Shown here: piece after piece, positions 1-7,477 of the stretch
Numbering within the stretch: the stretch's first letter is position 1
How the letters are laid out: every line of letters begins with the position of its first letter
NCBI GenBank assembly: GCA_029239935.1
Contig: JARBTY010000088.1
Location: 1-11,296 of the forward strand
Direction: 5' to 3'
From: Clostridia bacterium
GTDB taxonomy: Bacteria > Bacillota_A > Clostridia > Lachnospirales > Cellulosilyticaceae
DNA length: 11,296 bases
Position numbers and translations under genes: made by a program
The notes under the pieces: generated by a model
The model's input: the letters and a program-made list of their open reading frames with translations, nothing else
Told to the model about the DNA's origin: nothing
The model's database searches: none

Positions 1-849
1 TAATCTAGACATGGTGCTTAGTGTAATAAGGGCTGTTACAAAGAAAAACATAAAGGGAAACACTCTGGAAAGGGTTATAAACTGCTCAATTCTTACCTCT
101 ACATCCTGTATGCTTCTATTATCTTTCTTAGTCATAATCCCTAAGAGGTCATCTCCTAAAACAGTATCTATTCTTTCTTGTATTGCCTTAGGATCATGCC
201 TCTTGGCAAATTTCACATTGACCTGGTTGTATATTTTTTGTCCACCGTAAGCCGTTGCAATTTTGTCCTCATCTACTACAATAAAACCGTATTTGCTAGA
301 ATCAGGCATCAGCGTTGTAGAGTCCTTAATAGAAAAAATGTGTTCACTGCTAAGAGCTAATGCCTGAATACCCACATCCAGCCATCTCTCGTTAACTTTT
401 ATGCTTAGTGTGTCTCCCAGCTTTAAACCATGGGCCTTAGCAAAGTTCTCATCTAAAATGGCTCCTCCACTTTCTTCCCATTTCCCCGCTCTTATAACCG
501 GTCTATCTAGACTGGTTTCTTCATTTATCGTATAGAGTCTTAAAGTAGGACTCTCCTTTAGATCTGTCTGGACATTAAGGCTCAGTCTTTTCTCTGTTTT
601 TTCAATGCCTTCTATATGGTTAATAGCCCACATATCCTTCTCCGTAGGATTCATAATCCCAATCCATAGGTCTGAAAGTCTTGATGTTTTATACATAGCC
701 TTTGCATTTTCATCTATTGTTTTCCACAAACTATCCAAACCCACCACAATACTTACTGCCACAGCTGCCATAACAAAGATGGAGATAAACTGGGGCAGGG
801 CTTTTTGTATATCCTTAATGGATTTTTTAATCAGCACATCTTTTACCAT
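1..849 (-). CDS. FtsX/MacB-type ABC transporter permease, N-terminal part (cut by left window edge)
   Basis: This is the membrane subunit of an ABC transporter whose ATPase is encoded just upstream. The frame is open from the ATG at 849 to the window edge, giving 283 codons with no stop, so the C-terminal part lies outside. The protein starts MVKDVLIKKSIKDIQKALPQ, followed by a membrane segment at about residues 20-40. A long extracytoplasmic stretch of the periplasmic-core type follows (about 45-255). A second membrane segment at the end runs into ALITLSTMSRL, which resembles the start of the conserved FtsX core of large permeases of this class. The start is supported by a GGTGGAGG site (857-864) inside the end of the ATPase gene. 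The two genes overlap by 7 bases (843-849), which suggests translational coupling. The family covers exporters, peptide-resistance pumps and lipoprotein or lipid transporters; the substrate here is unknown. The full protein is probably one of the long (about 750-850 aa) FtsX permeases, but this is inference. Confidence 0.88.
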   Translation of the reverse strand, partial: MVKDVLIKKSIKDIQKALPQFISIFVMAAVAVSIVVGLDSLWKTIDENAKAMYKTSRLSDLWIGIMNPTEKDMWAINHIEGIEKTEKRLSLNVQTDLKESPTLRLYTINEETSLDRPVIRAGKWEESGGAILDENFAKAHGLKLGDTLSIKVNERWLDVGIQALALSSEHIFSIKDSTTLMPDSSKYGFIVVDEDKIATAYGGQKIYNQVNVKFAKRHDPKAIQERIDTVLGDDLLGIMTKKDNRSIQDVEVRIEQFITLSRVFPFMFFFVTALITLSTMSRL

Positions 850-1544
850 ACAATTTCCTCCACCTCTTTAGGTGTATGATTTTGTTTGATCTCTCTGATC
901 AGGCCATCTTTCATATGAATCACACAGTCTGCCATATCTGCAATGCAGGCATTGTGGGTTACGATAATAACTGTTTTATTCATATCCCTAGCAATATCTT
1001 TAATGAGCTTTAATACGATATGCCCTGTCCCTGAATCCAATGCCCCTGTAGGTTCATCACACAAAATGATTTTGGGATTTTTAGCCAAAGCCCTTGCAAT
1101 AGATACTCTTTGCTGTTCTCCTCCCGACATTTGAGAAGGAAAATTAAACATTCTTTTGCCAAGTCCTACCCGTTCTAGCATCTCTTTGGGATCTAAAGGG
1201 TCTTTGCAAATCTGCTTGGCAAGCTGTACATTTTCAAGAGCCGTCAGATTAGGCACTAGATTATAAAACTGAAAAACAAATCCAATGATATTTCTGCGAT
1301 AGGTTGTCAAATTCATTTCTGACATTTTTGAGACCTCTTCCCCACCTACCATGATTTTCCCGCTTGTTGCGGAGTCCATTCCTCCTAACAAATTGAGTAC
1401 TGTTGTTTTACCAGCTCCACTTTGGCCCAGTATAGCTGTAAAAGCTCCTTCGGGTATCTCAAAGTTTATGCCATCAACGGCCCTTATAACACTTTCACCA
1501 ACTTTATATTCTCTCACTACATCTTCAAATGTAATAAAACTCAT
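843..1544 (-). CDS. ABC transporter ATP-binding protein (MacB/LolD-type)
   Basis: This 233-aa protein is the cytoplasmic nucleotide-binding subunit that powers the permease encoded directly downstream. All ATPase motifs are present: Walker A GQSGAGKT (about 40-47), Q-loop glutamine 82, signature MSGGEQQR (139-146), Walker B IILCDE (159-164), D-loop GALD (167-170) and switch histidine 197 in VTHN. Length and the SGGEQQR/DEPTGALDS wording fit the MacB/LolD/FtsE-like group that pairs with FtsX-type permeases. The frame is open 10 codons further upstream (to 1574). The ATG at 1544 is preferred because GGGAGG (1553-1558) lies 8 nt before it and the conserved domain begins there. It is the first gene of its operon; no convincing promoter was recognised in the AT-rich 1545-1807 stretch. 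The substrate is unknown. Confidence 0.95.
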   Translation of the reverse strand: MSFITFEDVVREYKVGESVIRAVDGINFEIPEGAFTAILGQSGAGKTTVLNLLGGMDSATSGKIMVGGEEVSKMSEMNLTTYRRNIIGFVFQFYNLVPNLTALENVQLAKQICKDPLDPKEMLERVGLGKRMFNFPSQMSGGEQQRVSIARALAKNPKIILCDEPTGALDSGTGHIVLKLIKDIARDMNKTVIIVTHNACIADMADCVIHMKDGLIREIKQNHTPKEVEEIVW

Positions 1545-1807
1545 TTCCTGATCCTCCCACCTCATGTTCAGCACTTTTGCTTTTTATCTACCCTTTTTAT
1601 ATATTTTATCTTTTAGTTACTCATTTCAGCACATTTTTTTATTTAAGACTATTTTAAATTATTTCAAATTATTAATCTCTCCTATGATTGCCTATATAAT
1701 CTATCAGTACTTTTCATCTCCGTTTTAAATAATGAGCTGCTTATCAATAAACTCCTTCCTATGCTCTACTAAAAAAAGGCTACATTTATAACTTGGGGCG
1801 TTATCAT
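1545..1807. other. AT-rich intergenic stretch without a recognisable gene
   Basis: About 260 bases between the left ABC operon and the terminator of the adaptor-ATPase-permease operon. Both strands are very AT-rich and hold no open frame with a ribosome binding site or family resemblance. The promoter of the left ATPase gene should be here. Weak -10-like boxes occur on the minus strand (for example TAAAAT at 1603-1608), but none has a matching -35 at proper spacing, so no promoter is called. Confidence 0.6.
1553..1558 (-). promoter_or_regulatory. Ribosome binding site that fixes the start of the left ABC ATPase
   Basis: GGGAGG on the minus strand, 8 nt before the ATG at 1544. It would lie inside the coding region if the longer open frame (from 1574) were used, so it argues for the shorter 233-aa product. 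Confidence 0.7.
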
Positions 1808-1853
1808 AAAAAAAGAGTCGACAACTGTGATTTCATTCACAGTTGTCGACTCT
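1808..1853 (-). terminator. Rho-independent terminator of the adaptor-ATPase-permease operon
   Basis: A perfect 17-bp inverted repeat (1814-1830 pairing with 1837-1853) with a 6-nt loop. On the minus strand it is followed by a run of seven T (1808-1814, the last one shared with the stem). It starts 20 nt after the stop of the permease gene at 1873. The orientation of the T run shows that it ends leftward transcription, separating this operon from the left ABC operon. Confidence 0.93.
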
Positions 1854-1872
1854 GCGTCTTAACGTCTTTTTA

Positions 1873-3150
1873 CTATTCATATCTTAAAGCTTCTATAGGA
1901 TCAAGGCTGGCTGCTTTGCTGGCTGGATAATACCCAAAGAATATGCCAATTCCCATAGAGAATAACACACAACCTATTACTGCGATCACGTTAATTGATA
2001 AAGCACTTCCTAATGCTAATGTGATGATAATGGATAGAGCGATTCCTATAATTATTCCAATAATGCCTCCCAATAAACTGATAATCATTGACTCAAATAC
2101 AAATTGTGTTTTAATTTGTATCTTTTTTGCACCAAGTGCTTTTCTTGTTCCAATTTCCTTTGTTCTTTCTGTTACGGATACAAGCATAATATTCATAACG
2201 CCTACCCCACCTACTATAAGAGAAATGCCCGCTATAACAGCAATAGCGATCTTAACAAGAGATAACATTTCCTGCATACTTTCTAGTTGACTTTCCATAT
2301 TGATAGCCGTGACTTCATAATCAGAACTTCTATAATATCTCTCAAAATAATCCTCAATTTTACTAGAAAGATCTTTTGCACTTGTTCCATCTTTTGACAT
2401 TACAGTTACCAAAGAATAATTACGATTATTATTAATTTGTTTAGCTACTGTAACAGGAATATATAAATTAGTCTCTTTATCTTTTTCAGGCATATTGCCA
2501 TCACCTTGCATGGGGTCCTCTTCATATCTATACACACCTATAACCGTAAAGACATAGGTGGCTTCTGATTTATTTACCTTGATTTCTTTCATAAGGGGGT
2601 CTGCATCCCCAAATATATTCCTTGCACATTTATCTGAAATAATGGCTACATTTTTATAGGCTTGTATATCTTTCTCTTTAATAAACCTCCCATTAATCAT
2701 CTCCATATTACTAGTCTCTTGATAACCTGAGCTAACTCCTGCTATACTTACATTAGCATACATCCTACCATCTTTAGCTTTACCTGATCCTACTGCTTCA
2801 CCATAACTGATAGCTTGGATTTCATTTTGAAAATAATCTTCAAATTCTTTTATTTGATCTTCATTTAACAATTCTTGTTCAGGAATAGTGTTTGCACTTC
2901 CCCCCTGCATCAAATCCATAGGATTTACATCTTCATATTCTGTCGCTTTTTCACTAACATTTACATAAATATTGCCAGCCCCCATTTCTTGAAATTGCAC
3001 TGAAATATTGTTAGTTAATGCATCTCCTATTGAAAGGACCCCAATAACAGAAGAAATCCCTATAATAATGCCTAGCATCGTAAGTAATGAACGCATTTTG
3101 TTGGCTATAATACTCTCGATAGCTAATAAGATATTCTCTTTAATCTCCAT
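1873..3150 (-). CDS. MacB-type ABC transporter permease
   Basis: This 425-aa membrane subunit is the permease of a MacAB-like efflux system. Topology is that of a MacB permease domain: N-terminal membrane segment (about 21-43, SLLTMLGIIIGISSVIGV), a large extracytoplasmic domain (about 44-295), and three membrane segments near 301-326, 352-380 and 386-408. Family signatures are visible: GVGVMNIMLVSVTERTKEIG at 315-334, then KALGAKK, and a C-terminal YYPASKAASLDPIEALRYE. Unlike E. coli MacB, where ATPase and permease are fused, the ATPase is a separate gene, as in Bacillus YknY/YknZ. A very strong ribosome binding site (AAAGGAGGTGA) precedes the ATG at 3150, and the gene starts 13 nt after the ATPase stop. 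It is last in its operon, just before a strong terminator. The exported substrate is unknown; peptides, macrolide-like drugs or toxins are possible from family knowledge. Confidence 0.95.
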   Translation of the reverse strand: MEIKENILLAIESIIANKMRSLLTMLGIIIGISSVIGVLSIGDALTNNISVQFQEMGAGNIYVNVSEKATEYEDVNPMDLMQGGSANTIPEQELLNEDQIKEFEDYFQNEIQAISYGEAVGSGKAKDGRMYANVSIAGVSSGYQETSNMEMINGRFIKEKDIQAYKNVAIISDKCARNIFGDADPLMKEIKVNKSEATYVFTVIGVYRYEEDPMQGDGNMPEKDKETNLYIPVTVAKQINNNRNYSLVTVMSKDGTSAKDLSSKIEDYFERYYRSSDYEVTAINMESQLESMQEMLSLVKIAIAVIAGISLIVGGVGVMNIMLVSVTERTKEIGTRKALGAKKIQIKTQFVFESMIISLLGGIIGIIIGIALSIIITLALGSALSINVIAVIGCVLFSMGIGIFFGYYPASKAASLDPIEALRYE

Positions 3151-3163
3151 AACTTCACCTCCT

Positions 3164-3883
3164 TTATGCCTTATGTAACTGTTTATTCATCCTATCACTT
3201 ATAATTTCACCATCTGCTATAGTCACTATACGACCCGTTTGCTCTGCTAATTCTTGACTATGGGTAATCAGTATAATCGTTTTATTCTCTTCCCGATTAA
3301 TTTTTAAAAATAAATCCATTACCATGTTGCCCGTTTTAGAGTCTAGGGCTCCGGTTGGCTCATCGGCAAGTATCATCGCTGGATTATTAGCAAGTGCCCT
3401 TGCTATCGCAACACGCTGCTTTTGTCCACCTGATAATTCGTTAGGTTGGTGATGCATTCTTTCTCCCATTCCTACAATTTCCAATAGTTCTTTAGCTCTT
3501 TTTGTTCTTTCAGCGCTTGATAGTCCGGCATAAAGCATAGGTAGTTCTACATTTCTTAAAGCAGAGCATCTCGGAATCAAATTGAAGTTTTGAAATATGA
3601 ATCCAATTTCTTTATTACGAATAGTAGCTAACTCATCATCACTTAACTCTTCAACCTGTGCCCCATTTAAACTGTATGCCCCTGTAGTCGGACGATCTAG
3701 TGCACCTATTATATTCATAAATGTACTTTTTCCTGATCCTGACGCTCCAACAATTGAAATAAATTCACCTTTGTTCACTTTTAAAGATACATTTTTTAAT
3801 ATCGAAAGTTCATTTTCAGTGCCTATATAATAATTCTTGCATATATGATTAAGTTCTAATATAGTCGATTGATTATAGTCCAT
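3164..3883 (-). CDS. MacB-type ABC transporter ATP-binding protein
   Basis: This 239-aa cytoplasmic ATPase is the motor of the MacAB-like exporter, encoded between the adaptor gene and the permease gene. The motif set is complete: Walker A GASGSGKST (46-54), Q-loop Q98, signature LSGGQKQR (150-157), Walker B MILADE (170-175), D-loop GALD (178-181) and switch histidine H208 in ITHS. The sequence resembles MacB, LolD and YknY nucleotide-binding domains along its whole length. The ribosome binding site AGGAGGGAG overlaps the stop codon of the adaptor gene, and the start follows that stop by 10 nt, so the two genes are co-transcribed and probably translationally coupled. No key residue is missing, and the protein is expected to be active. 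Confidence 0.96.
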   Translation of the reverse strand: MDYNQSTILELNHICKNYYIGTENELSILKNVSLKVNKGEFISIVGASGSGKSTFMNIIGALDRPTTGAYSLNGAQVEELSDDELATIRNKEIGFIFQNFNLIPRCSALRNVELPMLYAGLSSAERTKRAKELLEIVGMGERMHHQPNELSGGQKQRVAIARALANNPAMILADEPTGALDSKTGNMVMDLFLKINREENKTIILITHSQELAEQTGRIVTIADGEIISDRMNKQLHKA

Positions 3884-3893
3884 ATACTCCCTC

Positions 3894-5321
3894 CTACTTC
3901 ATCTTTATTTTTTCTCCAGGAGTGTACCCAGAGGGATTCGTAATAATATTCATGCCTTCATAGAGCCCATCTCCTTGAATTTCAACATACACATCAGATT
4001 CCATTCCTGTCTGAACAGGTATTTCTTTAATAGTTCCCTTTTCATCGACAGCATAAATAACTTTTTGTCCTTCTTCAGATGTTAAAACAGTATCATAGGA
4101 AGTATAAAAAACATTTGCTTTTTGATCTAGAATAATATTCATTCTTGCTTCCATTCCTATTTTTAATCCTGAGTTTTTATCTTTAACTTCCACTTCTGTC
4201 GCAAACTCATTGGTGGCAGAGCCTGTATCTTTTCTAGTGGTAGGTGCTATAGAAGAAACCTCTCCATTAATAGCTATCTCCTTTGTCCCATCTGATTTAA
4301 TAATAACCTTTTGTCCGACTACTACACTTGCCACATCGTATTCTTTTATGTAAGTTGAGATGACTAAATGCTCCGTATCCTCTAATTCAAATAGAATGCC
4401 GCTTGGTGTCTGCCCTATCTTTACATTAACAGCTGTAATAGTACCATCATCAGTGGCTATAATAGTAGCGTTATTCTCTTGATTTTGTAATTTACTTTCT
4501 TCTACCTTTTGCTGCTCAATGGTATAAGTATAACTATCTGTATTTTTTTGTTTAGCTGCATTTAAATTAATAGCAGCTATTTCATAATTGTTTTTTGCTG
4601 ATTCTAAATCAGCTTGAGCTTGTTTATAAGTTTTTTCAAAGTTTTTCTTTGCTCTGTCATAATTTTCAACTGCACTTGTATAACTAATCACAGCGGTTTT
4701 ATAATTATTTTCCGAAGACTCATAATCACTTTTTGAAATAAAATCTTGCTCATATAAACTTTTAGCATTTTCATAATCTTTTTGACGTGCATTTTTCTCT
4801 ATCTCAGCACCTTCCAAGGTGCTTTTAGCATCTGATAAATCTGCATTGCTGCCTGATTTATATTCTTTATTAATAGTTTCATACGTCAATCTTTGTTTCT
4901 CTAAAGCTAACTGTGAAGATTTTAAGTTTTTTTCTTCAATAGCTATATTAGATTGGATGGTATGACTTTCATTTTCCATACTCTTAAGATTGGACTCAAT
5001 ATTAAGAGTTGTTTTTTCAATATCTTTTTTTATACTGTCTGCATCCAAAACAGCTAGTATATCTCCTTTTTTAACTTGATCTCCTACTTCTACTCTTACT
5101 TCTTTTACAGCTAAATTTTCCTTAGAATAGATATTATATTCTTCTGCACTTTTAACGGTGCCGGACACATTTACACTATTTATGAGTTCCCCCTTATTAA
5201 GTGTTGTAATACTGATTTCACTTTCTGATGACTTCTTTTTTGTAAGCGAAACACCCACAATAGCAATCATAATAATGACTATAATCCCTATCCCTATCAT
5301 CTTTTTATTTAGTTTTTTCAT
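3894..5321 (-). CDS. HlyD/MacA-family membrane-fusion (adaptor) protein with long coiled coil
   Basis: This 475-aa adaptor of an ABC-type tripartite exporter would sit on the outer face of the membrane and contact the MacB-type permease. Order of parts: short basic N-terminus, membrane anchor (about 8-27), first half of the lipoyl domain (about 60-94, with VRVEVGDQVKKGDILAVLD), a long helical hairpin rich in E, K, N, A and S (about 95-283), second lipoyl half (about 284-312, with DDGTITAVNVKIGQT), then beta-barrel and membrane-proximal domains. It is longer than E. coli MacA or Bacillus YknX (both under 400 aa), mainly because of the hairpin. Near the hairpin tip, L189 and S196 keep the spacing of the L and S in the R-L-S motif by which MacA/AcrA adaptors touch TolC, but the arginine position is N185. 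It has no lipoprotein cysteine. It is the first gene of the operon, with ribosome binding site GGAGAGG upstream, and faces the two-component genes across a shared promoter region. Confidence 0.94.
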   Translation of the reverse strand: MKKLNKKMIGIGIIVIIMIAIVGVSLTKKKSSESEISITTLNKGELINSVNVSGTVKSAEEYNIYSKENLAVKEVRVEVGDQVKKGDILAVLDADSIKKDIEKTTLNIESNLKSMENESHTIQSNIAIEEKNLKSSQLALEKQRLTYETINKEYKSGSNADLSDAKSTLEGAEIEKNARQKDYENAKSLYEQDFISKSDYESSENNYKTAVISYTSAVENYDRAKKNFEKTYKQAQADLESAKNNYEIAAINLNAAKQKNTDSYTYTIEQQKVEESKLQNQENNATIIATDDGTITAVNVKIGQTPSGILFELEDTEHLVISTYIKEYDVASVVVGQKVIIKSDGTKEIAINGEVSSIAPTTRKDTGSATNEFATEVEVKDKNSGLKIGMEARMNIILDQKANVFYTSYDTVLTSEEGQKVIYAVDEKGTIKEIPVQTGMESDVYVEIQGDGLYEGMNIITNPSGYTPGEKIKMK

Positions 5322-5376
5322 TCTATCCTCTCCTTTTCATTCATATTAGCCAAGTGGTACTAATTCCTCTCTAGCT

Positions 5377-5450
5377 TAAAAGGGTTATATGAATTGAACA
5401 TGAACTACAGGACACTTTATTGTTCATGTTCAATTCATATAACCCCTTTA
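5377..5450. repeat. Large inverted repeat in the divergent promoter region
   Basis: Arms 5382-5405 and 5422-5445 are perfectly complementary over 24 bp. After one mismatch (5381/5446) four more pairs follow, to 5377 and 5450; the centre is 16 nt. Each arm contains three TGAA/TTCA units at 5-6 nt spacing (for example TGAATTGAACATGAAC at 5390-5405) and a TATAAC box, so both directions of transcription meet nearly the same sequence. It lies between the start of the adaptor gene (5321) and that of the response regulator (5498). It may be a two-sided operator for the neighbouring response regulator, a hairpin in one or both leader RNAs, or a small palindromic mobile repeat. A terminator role is unlikely because neither side has a T run and the genes diverge. 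Confidence 0.85.
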
Positions 5451-5483
5451 TAGTTATAGGTGTACATGTTACTCTAATGGTAT

Positions 5484-5488
5484 AGGAG
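5484..5488 (+). promoter_or_regulatory. Ribosome binding site that fixes the start of the response regulator
   Basis: AGGAG directly touches the in-frame ATG at 5489, leaving no spacing for initiation there. It lies 9 nt before the ATG at 5498. The start at 5498 (MFSILVVEDD) is therefore chosen, which also matches the usual N-terminus of the family. Confidence 0.75.
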
Positions 5489-5497
5489 ATGAATACA

Positions 5498-6181
5498 ATG
5501 TTTAGTATCTTAGTCGTTGAAGATGATAAAAATCTTAGAAAACTTATGCTGGCTGTCTTAAAACAAAATGGTTATATTGGTTTAGGTGCAGAAAATGGCG
5601 AGGAAGCCCTTGAAATAATGGATACCTCCCATGTGGATTTAATAATTAGTGATATTATGATGCCTTACATGGATGGCTATGAGCTGGCGGATATCTTACG
5701 GGAGGCAAACTATCATTTGCCTATTCTAATGGTAACTGCTAAAGAAAGTTTTGAAGATAAAAAGAAAGGTTTTCTAATTGGAATAGATGATTATATGGTG
5801 AAGCCTGTGGATATGGATGAAATGATTTTAAGAGTGAGTGCACTCTTACGCCGTTCCCATATCATTAATAAACATCTTATTACTATCAAAGATGTTGTTT
5901 TAGACTATAATGAGCTGACCGTCACCAAAAATAAAGAATCTATTTTGCTTCCTAAAAAGGAATTTTACCTTTTATTTAAGCTTCTTAATTATCCAAAAAG
6001 GATTTTTACAAGACAGGAACTGATGGATGAGATTTGGGGAATGGATGCAGAAACAGATGAACGCACAGTAGATGTACATATTAAACGATTGCGTGAAAAA
6101 TTCTTCCATTTTAAAGAATTTGAAATTATTACCGTAAGAGGACTTGGTTATAAGGCGGAAAAATATGATGACAAAACTTAG
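5498..6181 (+). CDS. OmpR/PhoB-family response regulator
   Basis: This 227-aa DNA-binding regulator is activated by phosphoryl transfer from the kinase encoded next to it. The receiver domain (about 1-115) shows the acidic pair D9/D10, the phospho-acceptor D52 in IISDIMMPYMDG, T80 in MVTA and K102 in VKP. The C-terminal winged-helix domain (about 130-225) carries the family pattern ERTVDVHIKRLREKF and ends in TVRGLGYKAE, as in OmpR/PhoB-type proteins. It is the first gene of the regulator-kinase-TolC-like operon and overlaps the kinase gene by 17 nt. By position, the likely targets are the shared promoter region upstream and the divergent exporter operon; this is inference. The 24-bp repeat arms with TGAA units are candidate binding sites. 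Confidence 0.96.
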   Translation: MFSILVVEDDKNLRKLMLAVLKQNGYIGLGAENGEEALEIMDTSHVDLIISDIMMPYMDGYELADILREANYHLPILMVTAKESFEDKKKGFLIGIDDYMVKPVDMDEMILRVSALLRRSHIINKHLITIKDVVLDYNELTVTKNKESILLPKKEFYLLFKLLNYPKRIFTRQELMDEIWGMDAETDERTVDVHIKRLREKFFHFKEFEIITVRGLGYKAEKYDDKT

Positions 6182-7472
6182 TATTAAATTAGTTATGGGT
6201 TTTATTACCATTATGGTGATTTCCTTTATTATCTCTTTCCCTATCACCCGATTTTTTGGCAGCTCAGCCATGGAGGATGCACTGAAGATCAGTCAGAAAA
6301 GTGTCGCACAGTCCATCCTCCAACTTAATGCCCAGACACAGCTTACTATGAATGAAATCATTCATATAACTTCTAATTTTATGTACACTGCCAGAGAAGT
6401 TCAACACCTTGACAAGAATGATGTGACACAGGAACAAATAGATGCCATTAATAAAGGAGAGATTGTATTTAACTTTCAGCCTCATAGAGTTAGTACAGTA
6501 TTTAAAGTAGCAGACAGCTATATTATCATTGATCTGAACCAAGAAAATAATTTATTTGAAAATTTTATGATGTACATTAACTTTGCAGTGCTCCTTTTTA
6601 TCATGATTGGATGTTTGGTAATGATTGTCACTGCTAAACAAGTTGTTAAGCCTATTATAGCCCTTAATCTAGCGACTAAAAAAGTTTCAAAAGGGAATTT
6701 TGATATTCAGATTGACTATAATAGACGTGATGAAATAGGTGAGCTTACCCAAAATTTTAATCTTATGGCTAAAGAATTAAACAGTATGACTTATCTTCGC
6801 AGAGATTTTATCAGCAGTGTTTCTCATGAGTTTAAAACTCCCCTTGCTTCTATCTCGGGATTTGCAAAACTACTCCATCAAAACAATCTTTCTTCGGAAG
6901 AAAGAAAAGAATATACAGAAGTTATTATTGAAGAGACGGCGAGACTTTCTAAACTTTCTTCTAATATCCTCCGGCTTTCCAAATTAGAAAATCAGGCGAT
7001 TATTGAACAGAACGTCAAATTTTCCTTAGATGAGCAAATAAGAAAGTGTGTTGTCTTATTAGAGAATCAGTGGAGTAAAAAGGATATTTTTCTTAACATT
7101 GATTTAGAGCGGACTTATTTTATAGGAGACGAAGAGCTTATTCAACAAGTTTGGATTAATCTTTTAGATAATGCGATTAAGTTTTCGCTGCCTCATGGCG
7201 CTATTTCTATTATTCTTTATCAGACGCCTAGCTGTATTACAGTAAGAATTTCAGATACCGGAATGGGTATGAATGAGGAAACTCAAAAACGTTTATTTGA
7301 GAAATTTTACCAAGGCGATAGCTCTCATGCTAGTTCTGGAAACGGCTTAGGACTCTCTCTTGTCAAAAGGATTATTCAGTTATGTGAAGGTTCTATTCAT
7401 ATTGAAAGTACACCTAACACCGGTTCTACTTTTACTATTGAATTACCTATTTCAAATATTAAACAGAGGTGA
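6165..7472 (+). CDS. Sensor histidine kinase, membrane-bound, HAMP-containing
   Basis: This 435-aa sensor kinase is the partner of the response regulator. It has membrane segment 1 (about 8-30), an extracytoplasmic sensor of about 100 residues (31-134), membrane segment 2 (about 135-157) and HAMP linker (about 158-210). The dimerisation domain has the phospho-acceptor histidine H221 in SSVSHEFKTPLASISGF. The ATPase domain has N-box NLLDNAIKFS (332-341), DTGMGM (364-369) and a glycine-rich NGLGLSL (393-399). All catalytic elements are present, so it should be active. The open frame reaches a TTG at 6144, but the ATG at 6165 has AAGGCGG 6 nt upstream and is preferred; the ATG at 6168 is an alternative. 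The sensor segment matches no domain I can name, so the signal is unknown. A role in sensing a drug, peptide or envelope stress is inferred from the neighbouring exporter. Confidence 0.95.
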   Translation: MMTKLSIKLVMGFITIMVISFIISFPITRFFGSSAMEDALKISQKSVAQSILQLNAQTQLTMNEIIHITSNFMYTAREVQHLDKNDVTQEQIDAINKGEIVFNFQPHRVSTVFKVADSYIIIDLNQENNLFENFMMYINFAVLLFIMIGCLVMIVTAKQVVKPIIALNLATKKVSKGNFDIQIDYNRRDEIGELTQNFNLMAKELNSMTYLRRDFISSVSHEFKTPLASISGFAKLLHQNNLSSEERKEYTEVIIEETARLSKLSSNILRLSKLENQAIIEQNVKFSLDEQIRKCVVLLENQWSKKDIFLNIDLERTYFIGDEELIQQVWINLLDNAIKFSLPHGAISIILYQTPSCITVRISDTGMGMNEETQKRLFEKFYQGDSSHASSGNGLGLSLVKRIIQLCEGSIHIESTPNTGSTFTIELPISNIKQR

Positions 7473-7477
7473 TAAAA

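Larger units (their letters stand above)
5322..5497. promoter_or_regulatory. Divergent promoter region between exporter operon and two-component operon
   Basis: The leftward adaptor operon and the rightward regulator operon both begin here, so both promoters must lie within these 176 bases. Candidate -10 boxes are TATAGT at 5449-5454 (plus strand) and the mirrored TATAAC boxes in the repeat arms (5385-5390 on the minus strand, 5438-5443 on the plus strand). None has a good -35 at 16-18 nt. This fits promoters that depend on an activator such as an OmpR-family regulator, but the exact start points cannot be read from sequence. Confidence 0.55.

Noticed and set aside
11..360. Plus-strand open frames in the left 360 bases
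   Set aside because: Antisense to the FtsX-type permease gene, which reads continuously on the minus strand to the window edge.
1545..1574. Longer N-terminus of the left ABC ATPase (start at 1574)
   Set aside because: The extra 10 residues lie over the GGGAGG site serving the ATG at 1544 and have no family counterpart.
1683..1700. TATAAT at 1695-1700 as a plus-strand promoter
   Set aside because: No -35 element at proper spacing and no plus-strand gene follows; the stretch is simply AT-rich.
5377..5450. Reading the large inverted repeat as a bidirectional terminator
   Set aside because: It lies between divergent genes, so no transcript ends there, and neither side has a T run.
5489..5497. 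Earlier ATG at 5489 as start of the response regulator
   Set aside because: The AGGAG ribosome binding site directly abuts it, leaving no spacing; the ATG at 5498 has normal spacing and matches the family N-terminus.
6144..6164. TTG at 6144 as start of the histidine kinase
   Set aside because: Rare start codon without a well-placed ribosome binding site; the ATG at 6165 has AAGGCGG 6 nt upstream.
5972..6271. Minus-strand open frame of 99 codons across the regulator-kinase junction
   Set aside because: Lies opposite two clearly functional genes and shows no family resemblance; a shadow of the coding strand.
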